Of a stretch of 64,000 nucleotides of DNA, positions 1-8,383 are shown in pieces (position 1 is the stretch's first letter; each line of letters begins with the position of its first letter). Source of the DNA: Gammaproteobacteria bacterium (GTDB lineage Bacteria > Pseudomonadota > Gammaproteobacteria > Pseudomonadales > Pseudohongiellaceae). The stretch lies in contig JAQWZF010000021.1 in the NCBI GenBank assembly GCA_029253585.1, positions 186,001 through 250,000 of the forward strand. Direction: 5' to 3'. The translations under genes were made by a program, and so were the position numbers. The notes beneath the pieces were generated by a model that was given only the letters and a program-made list of their open reading frames with translations, did not search any database and had not been told where the DNA came from.

Positions 1-48
1 AGACAACTCCCACTGTGAGGAGGCGCCCGCTAGGGGTAAACTGAGCCC

Positions 49-912
49 ATGAGCACCCTCGACGATTTCCTGCAGCAAACAGACTATGGAGCCATAAGCT
101 CTCGCGAACAGCTAAAAGGTGGCAGTATCAACACAGTAGAAAGGCTACGCTTCGAAACGGGCTTAAGGGTGATCCTCAAGCAACTCAAGCCAGCACAGAC
201 AAATTTCTTCCAGGCTGAGGCTAGCGCGCTAGCAGCGCTGCGACAGGCACAGGCCCTGCGGATTCCAGCGGTCATTCACGCTGCGAACGAATTCCTCCTG
301 CTGGAAGACTTGGGAGACGCATCGCCCACAACCGTGTTTTGGCAGAACCTGGGAGAAGGCCTTGCCGAGCTGCACCGCGAAGGCCATACGCAGTTTGGGT
401 TTGAGGGTGATAATTTCTGTGGCGCATCGCCGCAGCGCAACCCACGCCTGGATGATGGTTTCGAATTCTTTGCTAACCATCGATTACTCAGCCCCGCAAA
501 AGCTGCTCATGAGAGAGGCCTACTAGAGGACAGGGACCGAGACGATCTGGAATTTATCGCAAACAGGCTGGATGCCTGGATACCGAAACAGGACGCCGTG
601 CTCATTCATGGCGACCTATGGTCAGGTAATATCCACTGCGATGGCAATGGCGAGCCCGCACTCATCGACCCAGCAAGTTATTGGGGCTGGGCCGAAGCAG
701 AGCTGGCCATGACACGCTTGTTTGGTGGCTTTAGCAGAAAATTCTACGAAAGCTATGCCTCTAACTCGCCTGTGGATGCTCACTGGCAGGAACGCGCAGT
801 ACTGTATAATCTATACCACCTTTTAAACCACCTGCTGCTGTTTGGTGGCGCATATTTGCCGCAGATTAGAGAGATAACAAGGCGCTATGTGGGCAAGCCT
901 GGCCGCAGATAG
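49..912 (+). CDS. Fructosamine kinase family protein (FN3K/YniA-like)
   Basis: Aminoglycoside-phosphotransferase-fold kinase of the fructosamine-3-kinase family, which phosphorylates sugar adducts on glycated amines and proteins in the cytoplasm. The 287 residues match the family length. Visible motifs are the N-terminal GGSIN loop near residue 24, the hinge stretch LLLEDLG near 84, the catalytic-loop motif HGDLWSGN near 187 and the metal-binding DPA near 209. ATG start. It converges on the next gene with no gap: its TAG ends at 912 and the opposite stop begins at 913. Family assignment is firm; the physiological substrate is not known from sequence. Confidence 0.9.
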   Translation: MSTLDDFLQQTDYGAISSREQLKGGSINTVERLRFETGLRVILKQLKPAQTNFFQAEASALAALRQAQALRIPAVIHAANEFLLLEDLGDASPTTVFWQNLGEGLAELHREGHTQFGFEGDNFCGASPQRNPRLDDGFEFFANHRLLSPAKAAHERGLLEDRDRDDLEFIANRLDAWIPKQDAVLIHGDLWSGNIHCDGNGEPALIDPASYWGWAEAELAMTRLFGGFSRKFYESYASNSPVDAHWQERAVLYNLYHLLNHLLLFGGAYLPQIREITRRYVGKPGRR

Positions 913-3597
913 TCACACGACCCTGCGCAAGACATTCAGCGGGCTAGTGCTCACAACCTCACGTGTAGAATTCATTCCCAAGCCAGCAATCAACACCATG
1001 CCAAGCAGCGGCCCTGCTACCCATACCCAGTAGTGCAAATTAAATTCCTGCTCGAAGACCTGCTCCTGCAGATAGTACAGACTCGCCTCGGCACCTACGG
1101 TGGCAATAATCCCGGCCAGCGCGCCGATACTGGCAAATTCGATTAGCAGACTGCTGAGAATCAACCTCTTGCCCGCACCGAGGGTACGCAAAATAGCGTT
1201 CTCATGAAAGCGCTCATCCAGCGTTGCGTTTACGCATGCCAGCAAGACTAGCGCACCGCATACGAGCACAAGCACCGAGATCAATTCGATCGCCGATGTG
1301 ACCTGCGCGATAATATTTTGTACCTGCTCGATTAGCGCGTCAATTTCTATAACAATCATCGTAGGGAAAAGGCGCACCAGATCATTGAGCAATATCTTCT
1401 GATCGCTCTCCATAAGAGCTGTAGAAATGAAGGTCGCCCCAAGACGATCGATAGTGCCCGGCGAAAAGATTATAAAGAAGTTTGGCTGCATATTGTCCCA
1501 GCGCACGCTGCGAAAACTGCTTACCTCGGCAAACACAGTCTGCCGATTGATCTCGAATTCGACTCTATCTCCAATCTCGATATCCAGCCAGCCCGCATAA
1601 TCATCTTCGATAGAGACATAGCCCGGAGCAGCACCTTCTCCCCACCAGTCACCATCGGTAATAAGATTGTCGCGGGGTAGTTCGTCGGCCCAGGTTACCT
1701 GACGACGACCTAAACGTCCTCGCACCTGTTCCTGCTCCGCGTCGGCCGCCGCCTCTCCCTCTTCGGTGCTAGCATTGGCGGTGGCGGAATCAAGCTCGCT
1801 TCGCGCCAGATCGTAGAGACTGCCTCCCTCTTCGTCAGACTGCGTATCCTCGGTAATACTGCTGCGCTCATCGTCAGCGCCTAGCTCGTCCTCCGGCTCG
1901 GGAATCTCGCCATTCACAGAAATCACCCTAGCACTAATCAGCGGATAGAACGCATTGCTCTGGACATCATTCTCTGAAAAGAACGTTTCAATACCGTCGA
2001 TCTGAGATTGAGTGATATTCATCATAAAATGATTTGGCGTGTTCTCTGGTAGCTGGCTCTGCCAATCATCGATTAGGTCTGTGCGCAGCAGGGTAAGAAT
2101 AAGCAATGACATGATCGTTACTGAAAAAACCATCACCTGCAGCACATTCTGTTTGCGTCTTCGACGTGCGGCGGTCATCGCCAGCTTCCAGGCACTACCC
2201 GCTTTCATGCCTACAGAACTACTGGACCGAAGCAGAAGATAAGAGATCACCGAGAGAAATAGGGCAATAGCGGCCACGGAACTAACCAAAACTGCCGTCA
2301 GGATAAAATCCTGGCTGTACCAGTACACGAGGAAAATCGTACCTAGAATGCCGAAGGCATAGGGCACATTGGCGCCAAATTTCTGTTGATCGAGGTCTTT
2401 GCGCAGCACTCGCAGTGGCGGAGTAGCACGCAGAGCCAAAAGTGGAGGCAGAGCGAAGGAAAGCAAACATATGACTGCCGTTAGAGACCCGATCACGAAA
2501 GGCTGATATCCAGCAGCGGGAAGATCCACCGTAATGACGGCCTGCAGAAGGCGCAGTATTGCATGATGAACCAACCAGCCAAGCAGACAACCAACCACAA
2601 TCGAAACAAATGCCAGCACAGACTGTATCGCCAGATAGATGACTCCTATCTCATTCGAGGTGCAGCCGAATGACTTCAGTATGGCAACGTAATCATAGTG
2701 TCGCTCGCTGTAGCGTTTTGCAGTTAAAGCGATAGCGACACCGGCAAGCAGCACTGCGAACAACGAGCCCAACAAGAGAAAGCTCTCCGCCTTGTTGAGT
2801 GCATCACTAATCTCTTCGCTTTCATCGCGAACGTCTCGAATCCTGTATTCGCCCTCGTATTGCTCTGCGATCCATTCACTAAAGGAATCCAGGGTCTCTA
2901 ACTCTTCTCCGGCAAAAAGATAGCGATAGCTGACGCGACTGCCTAACTGCACGACATTGGTTTGCTCCACATCTGCAATGTTTAACATGAGCCGCGGACC
3001 GGCATTATCCATCATGCCGCCCTGTTGTCGATCCGGCTCCGCAATGATGATCTTGCTCACAGTGAGTTCTGCCGCGCCGACGAACACGGAGTCGCCTACG
3101 TCTATCCCCAGGGCAGGCAGTGCTCTGGATTCAAGCCAAACTTCGCCGGGGGGCGGCCCACTGACAATAGGAACTCCACGAATGAATGGCTGATCGGCAA
3201 TTATCACCTCACCGCGTAAGGGATAGGTGTCGCTCACCGCCTTCGCCGCGACCAGCATATTGCCAGTATCGGAAAATGCCATGGAGGTAAAGGAGAGAGT
3301 GCGCGCGGTGCGCAGCTTGAGGGACTCGGCCTCTAGCAAAATCTCTTCCGGTGGTTGCCGCCCGCTACCTAACACTCTGTCTGCCGCTAGCATATTGGCA
3401 GATTCGAGCAGCAGTGCCTTTTCCAGTCGATCGGTAAACAGGGCAATACCAGTTACCGAAGTAACCGCCATGACCAGAGCGATAAATAACAGCCGAATCT
3501 CTCCACCCTGCCAGTCACGCCACAACAGGCGCAGCGCCAGAGAGATGAGAGTTGGGAACGACTTATTACTGCTCAGGGAATTTACCGCCTCAGACAC
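913..3597 (-). CDS. ybbP: ABC transporter permease, FtsX/YbbP family
   Basis: Large inner-membrane permease with two FtsX-type modules: a TM helix near residues 33-53, three TM helices around 270-390, a further hydrophobic stretch near 420-450, and a C-terminal FtsX core with helices near 770, 825 and 860. It should pair with the ATPase encoded just upstream, whose end overlaps this start by 8 bp. The pair is adjacent to tesA, as ybbA-ybbP is in E. coli. At 894 aa it is about 90 aa longer than E. coli YbbP as I recall it. The extra length includes an acidic low-complexity insert at about residues 560-630, in the second periplasmic region. Substrate unknown; a lipid or lipoprotein role is inferred only from family and context. 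Confidence 0.9.
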   Translation of the reverse strand: MSEAVNSLSSNKSFPTLISLALRLLWRDWQGGEIRLLFIALVMAVTSVTGIALFTDRLEKALLLESANMLAADRVLGSGRQPPEEILLEAESLKLRTARTLSFTSMAFSDTGNMLVAAKAVSDTYPLRGEVIIADQPFIRGVPIVSGPPPGEVWLESRALPALGIDVGDSVFVGAAELTVSKIIIAEPDRQQGGMMDNAGPRLMLNIADVEQTNVVQLGSRVSYRYLFAGEELETLDSFSEWIAEQYEGEYRIRDVRDESEEISDALNKAESFLLLGSLFAVLLAGVAIALTAKRYSERHYDYVAILKSFGCTSNEIGVIYLAIQSVLAFVSIVVGCLLGWLVHHAILRLLQAVITVDLPAAGYQPFVIGSLTAVICLLSFALPPLLALRATPPLRVLRKDLDQQKFGANVPYAFGILGTIFLVYWYSQDFILTAVLVSSVAAIALFLSVISYLLLRSSSSVGMKAGSAWKLAMTAARRRRKQNVLQVMVFSVTIMSLLILTLLRTDLIDDWQSQLPENTPNHFMMNITQSQIDGIETFFSENDVQSNAFYPLISARVISVNGEIPEPEDELGADDERSSITEDTQSDEEGGSLYDLARSELDSATANASTEEGEAAADAEQEQVRGRLGRRQVTWADELPRDNLITDGDWWGEGAAPGYVSIEDDYAGWLDIEIGDRVEFEINRQTVFAEVSSFRSVRWDNMQPNFFIIFSPGTIDRLGATFISTALMESDQKILLNDLVRLFPTMIVIEIDALIEQVQNIIAQVTSAIELISVLVLVCGALVLLACVNATLDERFHENAILRTLGAGKRLILSSLLIEFASIGALAGIIATVGAEASLYYLQEQVFEQEFNLHYWVWVAGPLLGMVLIAGLGMNSTREVVSTSPLNVLRRVV

Positions 3598-4291
3598 TCG
3601 CTACTTCTCCTTGCCTGGCGCTAGTTTCTTCATCGCTCAGCACTTCGCCGGCGACCAGCCTGACGATGCGATCACACTGCTGCGCGAGTCGCTCATCATG
3701 AGTTACCAGCACCAGCGTCGTAGAGAATTCACGATTCAGGTCGAATAGCAGTTCGACAATCTTTGCTCCTGTCGCGGTATCGAGATTGCCCGTAGGCTCA
3801 TCGGCAAACAAGATACGCGCCTCGGTAGCGAACGCTCTAGCAATAGCCACTCGCTGCTGCTCGCCACCCGATAGCTGATTCGGATAATGATGACCGCGCT
3901 CCTCAAGCCCAACCCTTACCAGCAGATTCTTTGCCTTCTCGTTCGCAGCCGAGTCGCCTTTTAACTCGATGGGTAACATCACGTTTTCCAGTGCAGTCAG
4001 ACTGGGCAGCAACTGAAATGATTGAAAGACGAATCCGACCAGCTTGCCTCGCAATATGGCACGCTGCTCCTCATCCATCGCATTGAGACTGTGACCGTCC
4101 AATACAACATCGCCGGATGTAGCCTTATCGAGCCCGGCCATCAGACCCAAAAGCGTCGACTTACCCGAACCGGAGGCACCGACGATAGCCACTGCCTGCC
4201 CTTCCTCAATATTCAGACTGACGGAATTCAGGATAGTCAGCAGACCCTCACTGGTATCTACGCTCTTGGTTAGGTTTTCAATACGAATCAT
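3590..4291 (-). CDS. ybbA: ABC transporter ATP-binding protein, YbbA/LolD type
   Basis: A 233-aa nucleotide-binding subunit of the MacB/LolD class. Walker A is GASGSGKST near residue 38, the signature is LSGGEQQRVAIARA near 140, and Walker B with the catalytic Glu is ILFADEPTGNLD near 160; the H-loop His lies in VTHDE near 198. It is translationally coupled to the YbbP-like permease, whose start lies inside its last codons. It is divergent from tesA across a 184-bp region that contains two inverted repeats. ATG start. Confidence 0.93.
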   Translation of the reverse strand: MIRIENLTKSVDTSEGLLTILNSVSLNIEEGQAVAIVGASGSGKSTLLGLMAGLDKATSGDVVLDGHSLNAMDEEQRAILRGKLVGFVFQSFQLLPSLTALENVMLPIELKGDSAANEKAKNLLVRVGLEERGHHYPNQLSGGEQQRVAIARAFATEARILFADEPTGNLDTATGAKIVELLFDLNREFSTTLVLVTHDERLAQQCDRIVRLVAGEVLSDEETSARQGEVASV

Positions 4292-4319
4292 TTGCTCAGG
4301 ATCTCTTTCAGTTACTACG

Positions 4320-4343
4320 AATGTAGCGATTATAGTCTACATT
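4320..4343. promoter_or_regulatory. Inverted repeat in the ybbA/tesA divergent promoter region
   Basis: AATGTAG and CTACATT form a perfect 7-bp inverted repeat with a 10-bp spacer. The spacer contains TATAGT (4331-4336), which could serve as a -10 element for tesA. The site lies 29-52 bp upstream of ybbA. An operator is a guess from symmetry and position. Confidence 0.35.
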
Positions 4344-4381
4344 ACATGGTCAGTATGGATTGCAATAGGCAATTGTCTCTA

Positions 4382-4418
4382 TAGAATACAGGGTTAACTG
4401 GATCGCTCACGTATTCTA
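4382..4418. repeat. 8-bp inverted repeat upstream of tesA
   Basis: TAGAATAC (4382-4389) and GTATTCTA (4411-4418) are perfect reverse complements separated by 21 bp, 58-94 bp upstream of tesA. It could be a two-half-site operator or a weak mRNA hairpin. No T-tract follows, so a terminator is unlikely. Confidence 0.35.
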
Positions 4419-4475
4419 CGTCAATGAGACACCACTGGTTTACCATATTATTCCACCACATATGCTTTTGATGCG

Positions 4476-5111
4476 ATGAGACCCCTTTTAATTCGACTAT
4501 GCGTTTTTTCCCTGGGCTGTGCGCTCAATGTGAGCGGCTGGGCAGCTGAGGACAAGCTAAGCCTCCTGGTCTATGGAGATAGCCTCAGCGCGTCCTATGG
4601 CATTGAGGAAGATCAAGGCTGGGTCAATCTCTTACAGATCAGGCTAGACGCGAAACAACTCGCAGTAGAGGTCATCAACGGCAGTGTCAGTGGTGAAACC
4701 ACAACCGGCGGTCTCGCCAAGCTGCCGGCGATGCTGGACAGTTACGAGCCAGATATAATGATCTTGGAGCTAGGTGGCAATGATGGCCTGCGCGGCTTGC
4801 CTGTGAATCTTATGCGAGCGAATCTCGCCGAGATGATAGATCTGGCCCAAACTGCCGGCGCACAGGTGATTCTCACAGGAATCCAGATTCCGCCAAACTA
4901 TGGCCCCCGCTACACCCTGCCCTTCTTCAACACCTATGCAGACCTGGCCAAGAAGAAATCACTTCCTCTGGTGCCATTTCTCATAGAGGGAATTCCACAG
5001 CAACCGGAACTCATGCAAAACGACGGCATCCATCCTCGCGCCGAGGCTCAATTCATGATCCTCGACAATGTCTGGCCCATACTAAAGCTACAGCTTGATC
5101 GCCTACTGTAA
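4476..5111 (+). CDS. tesA: Arylesterase / acyl-CoA thioesterase I (SGNH hydrolase)
   Basis: Periplasmic SGNH/GDSL hydrolase that cleaves esters, acyl-CoA and lysophospholipid. A signal peptide covers about residues 1-23 (ends SGWAA). Block I is YGDSLSASYG with nucleophile Ser36; the block III Asn lies in GGNDGLRG near 105; the Asp-His pair lies in DGIHP near 185. At 211 aa it has the usual TesA length. Divergent from ybbA-ybbP, the arrangement known from E. coli. Confidence 0.93.
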   Translation: MRPLLIRLCVFSLGCALNVSGWAAEDKLSLLVYGDSLSASYGIEEDQGWVNLLQIRLDAKQLAVEVINGSVSGETTTGGLAKLPAMLDSYEPDIMILELGGNDGLRGLPVNLMRANLAEMIDLAQTAGAQVILTGIQIPPNYGPRYTLPFFNTYADLAKKKSLPLVPFLIEGIPQQPELMQNDGIHPRAEAQFMILDNVWPILKLQLDRLL

Positions 5112-5183
5112 AACGTAAGAACAAGCGTTTGAAATTGAATAGTGCGAGATAGCACCGAGTAAGGCGAAGCCTAAGAATCCTCT

Positions 5184-5618
5184 CTAGAAGGACAGTTGAA
5201 TATTGTCGACACTATCCAGTTCGAAGCCCTTGCCTTCGTGCCAGCGACGCAGCTCGGCAGAGTCGCCCTTGGCCTCACTATAGATAGAATCAACACGCTC
5301 ATCTTTACAGAAATCGATACCCTGATCCTAAAGAGCAGACCCAATGCCTTTGTTGCGGTAGTTCTGGCTAACCTCAATGATTTTGAGACAGGAGCTAATA
5401 CCAGCCGCGTCATCATGAGTAAGCGATCTTCGATAGTTATTCGCAGCACGGGAACTCAACTGAGCGAAGCCTATAGCATTGCCCCCACTGTAAACATGGA
5501 AAAACAGACTAGGCGCCAAAACATTAGGCTTGGTTACTTTGGCGTCTGGCATGCCACACTGTAGTTCCTGAAACATCCTTATCGATCCAATCGAAACGTA
5601 GACTCTTCGGCGTACCAA
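5184..5618 (-). pseudogene. GNAT-family N-acetyltransferase interrupted by an in-frame amber codon
   Basis: One frame reads as a GNAT protein from a TTG at 5618 (in-frame ATG at 5576) to a TAG at 5184-5186, about 144 codons. A single TAG at 5328-5330 interrupts it. Upstream of the stop is the acetyl-CoA loop NYRNKGIGSAL. Downstream, the same frame continues with DQGIDFCKDERVDSIYSEA and then ELRRWHEGKGFEL, the expected last helix and GF-containing strand of the fold. The stop sits where GNAT proteins usually have a second Leu, so one change (TTG to TAG) explains it. Substrate unknown. Most likely a recent nonsense allele; a sequencing error at one base remains possible. Confidence 0.75.
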
Positions 5619-5743
5619 GTTAAGTTAACTCTAGTTAAGCGAGCAACAAGCGAATTGGTCTATGCTTGCTAATCAGGAACATCTCCCAGCAATAATTCAT
5701 TCTCATCCAGAACACTGCTTGATACACGCTTCAAAGAGAAAAC

Positions 5744-5759
5744 TGTGAAGGGCGTCACA
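5744..5759. promoter_or_regulatory. Consensus CRP/Vfr-type site
   Basis: TGTGA-AGGGCG-TCACA matches the CRP core consensus TGTGA-N6-TCACA perfectly. It lies about 126 bp upstream of the interrupted acetyltransferase and downstream of the MFS gene. A second palindrome, GTCACAGTGAC, lies at 5812-5822. A Vfr/Crp regulator is encoded at 60410. Binding is inferred, not shown. Confidence 0.45.
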
Positions 5760-5832
5760 CGATTAAAGGCTGTTAACCTGGGGCTTTCAGCCGTGTTAGC
5801 TCATGTGCAGCGTCACAGTGACTGCGAGCAGC

Positions 5833-7110
5833 CTATTTTTTAGATTTGCTAACAGGTGGCGTGTTTTTCATGCAGAACAGCATGACCGCGGAGGCAATAT
5901 TACACACGGCTATTATTAACAAGGCAAGATCGTAGTTACCCACCAGATCATAATAGTAGGCGACTAACACAGGGCCCAAGGCGGACATGCCGAAGGTAAA
6001 CGGCATCGCTGTAGATCTTACCGAACCCAGATAGCGACGCCCGAAGAAGGTAGCCCAAATAACTTCCTGCAACGGCAACAGTCCGCCCCACCCTATTCCC
6101 ATAATAAAAAAACCCGCGTAGACCAACAGATCAATCCGATTCGCGACGCTGAGAACAATGACCATCACCGCGCTGCCGGTAACTGCCGCACCTAGGGCGG
6201 CAAGCTTCCTTGGGCTATATCTATCGATAAGAATGCCCCAGAAGGGTTTGCTCAGGAAAGCGGGCACCGAAGCCAGGGAAATCATCAATGAGGCGATCAG
6301 CCTCGAATATCCGGCATCGGTCATCAGCGGAATAGTCTGAATCAACATAACCGTAATAGAAATTTGAAATAGACCGAAGGCTAATACCAAAAAATAGAAA
6401 CTAGAGGTGCGCATCGCCTGAGCCCGTGTCATTGAATTTTCAAAATCGGCTTTCGCCGCCTCGCCGTGGCCCTCTGCCATCTGCAGTTCGGTTTTCCCGT
6501 CTGGGTGCAGGCCATGATCTTCCGGGCTGCGGCGCACGATTAGCGCCATGGGGAGTGTGATCAAGCCTGCAGCAATCCCCAACAGCCTCCAGGAGTAGCG
6601 CCAACCAAATTCATCCACCAACCATGTCGACAGCAACGGCAGTAGGATGCCCGACAGGGAGATGCCCATTCCGGCTAGTGCGACCGCCCTGCCGCGGCGC
6701 TCTACAAACCATTTCCCCAGAGTGACATTAACAACCAAATTACCAATCATGGCAGCGCCAGCGGTAAGCATCAGTCCATTCAATAACAGCCACTGGCCCA
6801 GGGTCGTTATGCTTCCAAGACTATAGGTAGCACTGGCAAGAATGAGCGCCCCCGCAATAATAAAGCAACGCCCACCATAGCGATCTATATAAGAACCAAT
6901 GACAAATCCGGTGCTGGCAAGAACTATCTGGCCTATGGATCTGGAAAGACTGAATTCGGCACGCGTCCATCCAAATTCCTCCGTCATGGGAATGAGGAAG
7001 GAGCCTACTACATAGTTAGACATGCCCACGGCAACGAATTGCGTGATGAATCCCGCAAATACGATCCAGTAACCATAGTAGAAACGATCATGGGGTCGAA
7101 TCTCGTTCAA
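5833..7110 (-). CDS. MFS transporter, monocarboxylate/oxalate-type
   Basis: Twelve-helix major facilitator with the loop 2-3 signature shifted to GSYIDRYGGR and a second-half equivalent GILIDRYSPRK. The N-terminus (RFYYGYWIVFAGF) is typical of the bacterial MCT-like/oxalate:formate-like group, so a carboxylate substrate is plausible but unproven. The frame is open to a TTG at 7170. I prefer the TTG at 7110, because AGGA precedes it by 6 nt and the protein then starts close to the first helix, as in relatives. The upstream region holds two long palindromes (7198-7216 and 7268-7286). It stands alone on its strand. Confidence 0.85.
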   Translation of the reverse strand: MNEIRPHDRFYYGYWIVFAGFITQFVAVGMSNYVVGSFLIPMTEEFGWTRAEFSLSRSIGQIVLASTGFVIGSYIDRYGGRCFIIAGALILASATYSLGSITTLGQWLLLNGLMLTAGAAMIGNLVVNVTLGKWFVERRGRAVALAGMGISLSGILLPLLSTWLVDEFGWRYSWRLLGIAAGLITLPMALIVRRSPEDHGLHPDGKTELQMAEGHGEAAKADFENSMTRAQAMRTSSFYFLVLAFGLFQISITVMLIQTIPLMTDAGYSRLIASLMISLASVPAFLSKPFWGILIDRYSPRKLAALGAAVTGSAVMVIVLSVANRIDLLVYAGFFIMGIGWGGLLPLQEVIWATFFGRRYLGSVRSTAMPFTFGMSALGPVLVAYYYDLVGNYDLALLIIAVCNIASAVMLFCMKNTPPVSKSKK

Positions 7111-7197
7111 TCTTATTCCAGTTCTTAAATGCGGAAGGAAACTATGAGGATCATTGCGCGGCAACCTCAAGGGAGATCGCAGTTTAATCGATGATGT

Positions 7198-7216
7198 CTT
7201 TATAGTACATATAAAG
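7198..7216. promoter_or_regulatory. Palindrome overlapping a likely MFS promoter
   Basis: CTTTATA-GTACA-TATAAAG is a perfect 7-bp inverted repeat. On the minus strand it contains TATAAA, a fair -10 element for the MFS gene about 90 bp downstream. A repressor site overlapping the promoter is the simplest reading. Confidence 0.4.
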
Positions 7217-7267
7217 CAGACGCGTTTGGGTTAAAACCAGATGAATTACACCTGACCCTATCTTATC

Positions 7268-7286
7268 AAAGATTGCTGCAATCTTT
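7268..7286. promoter_or_regulatory. Perfect 19-bp palindrome
   Basis: AAAGATTGC-T-GCAATCTTT is a 9-bp perfect inverted repeat around one central base. It lies between the 3' end of the Arg-rich pseudogene and the MFS gene. With no real loop it fits a dimeric regulator's operator better than a terminator, though a 7-bp stem with a 5-nt loop could form in RNA. Confidence 0.5.
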
Positions 7287-7353
7287 ATAGCCTGATACGG
7301 AAGAGTAACCGGCTGGACTAAGGAGCACATACAGCGGGCAAGCGCACCGCCGC

Positions 7354-8203
7354 TCACTCGCAGTGATTGCGGCGCCCGGTCTCCGACCGGATAACACGGC
7401 CGCTACGAATTCTCTGCTCTCTATTATCTCTTTCACCTCTATCCCTTCTATCCCCTCTTGCAGATTGACGCGCGGTGACAGGAGACCGATTCTGTCTAGA
7501 CTGCCTTTCGAGATCGCGCCTATCTCTGTTCTGTCGCCCCTGCCTTTCCAGAACCGGGCTACTATGATCGAACTTGGGCGCCCCGCGAGAGCCCTGATTG
7601 AGCCTGCTTCGCTCATCTGCACTCCGGTCTTGACGGCCAACCCTACCTCCCTGCCGGTTGGGAGCTAGAGAACTATTGCCGCGAAAAACCGGCGGCACCG
7701 CGCGCTCTCTGTGGGCTATGGGACCTTTAGCACGAGAATCATTGCGACCGTAGCCGTAGTTACGCAAGCCTATAATGACCCTGCCTGAACGCACACTGCC
7801 ATAGTCAGATCCTTTACCCCGCGGCCCCAGCCCGGCGCAGTAGAACTCATCGCTGAGGTTGCCAAAGAGATTGCTTAACAGGTTTTTTCGCGATATAGCT
7901 GCGGCACACGATCGCGCCTATCTGCTCTGAAAATACCTGCTCTAGCTTTTCATAGCCACGCCTCACGTCTTTGAACTGCGAGCGAACGCGAGAACCGCTG
8001 CGATTCCTGCGCAGCGTATCCACTAGCTGCGAGGCCTCCCTGTTAAGCATCACCGCACGTTGACGCACGGATCCATAGTTACGCGTATAGCGAAGGTCGG
8101 CAGCAAGCTGACCACTAACTAACTCAATCTGGCTGGCCAAGTGTGAGAGTTCGTAATGTGTTGCAAAGACGGTGCCTGGCGCCAATAGAAGCAGCGCCGC
8201 CAA
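7354..8203 (-). pseudogene. Secreted helical, Arg-rich C-tail protein of unknown function, frameshifted
   Basis: Two adjacent minus-strand reading frames look like one protein. The first (8203 to 7847) has a hydrophobic leader ending near TVFA and a helical domain (SQIELVSGQLAADLRYTRN, then an RRGYEKLEQVFSEQIG region). The second frame is already open before 7883 and continues with NLLSNLFGNLSDEFYCAGLG into a 146-codon Arg/Gln/Asp-rich tail ending at 7354. They join if one base is lost between about 7883 and 7922; an A6 run on the sense strand (7883-7888) is the obvious place. The only well-placed ATG with a Shine-Dalgarno (8265, after GGGAG) is in a third frame, which hints at a second lesion near the start. 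No family recognised. Confidence 0.55.
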
Positions 8204-8383
8204 GATGGTGAAGCAACGGGGAATACTTAGTGGTGTAGTTGTCTGCTCGTCATACTTTTAGTCATGATGGCTACTCCCAAGTAAGTGAACTCGATCTTGA
8301 ACTAGCAGTATAGGCGCGAGGGCCGAACCCTAACTTAATACGGGAGATCTTAGGCTGCGCCTTACTCTATCTTTACCCTATTT

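Noticed and set aside
7883..7888. A6 run (minus strand) as a programmed -1 frameshift site
   Set aside because: After a -1 slip the next codons are ACC TGT TAA, an immediate stop. Only a +1 shift or a base loss rejoins the coding frames, so a mutation is more likely than a classic slippery site.
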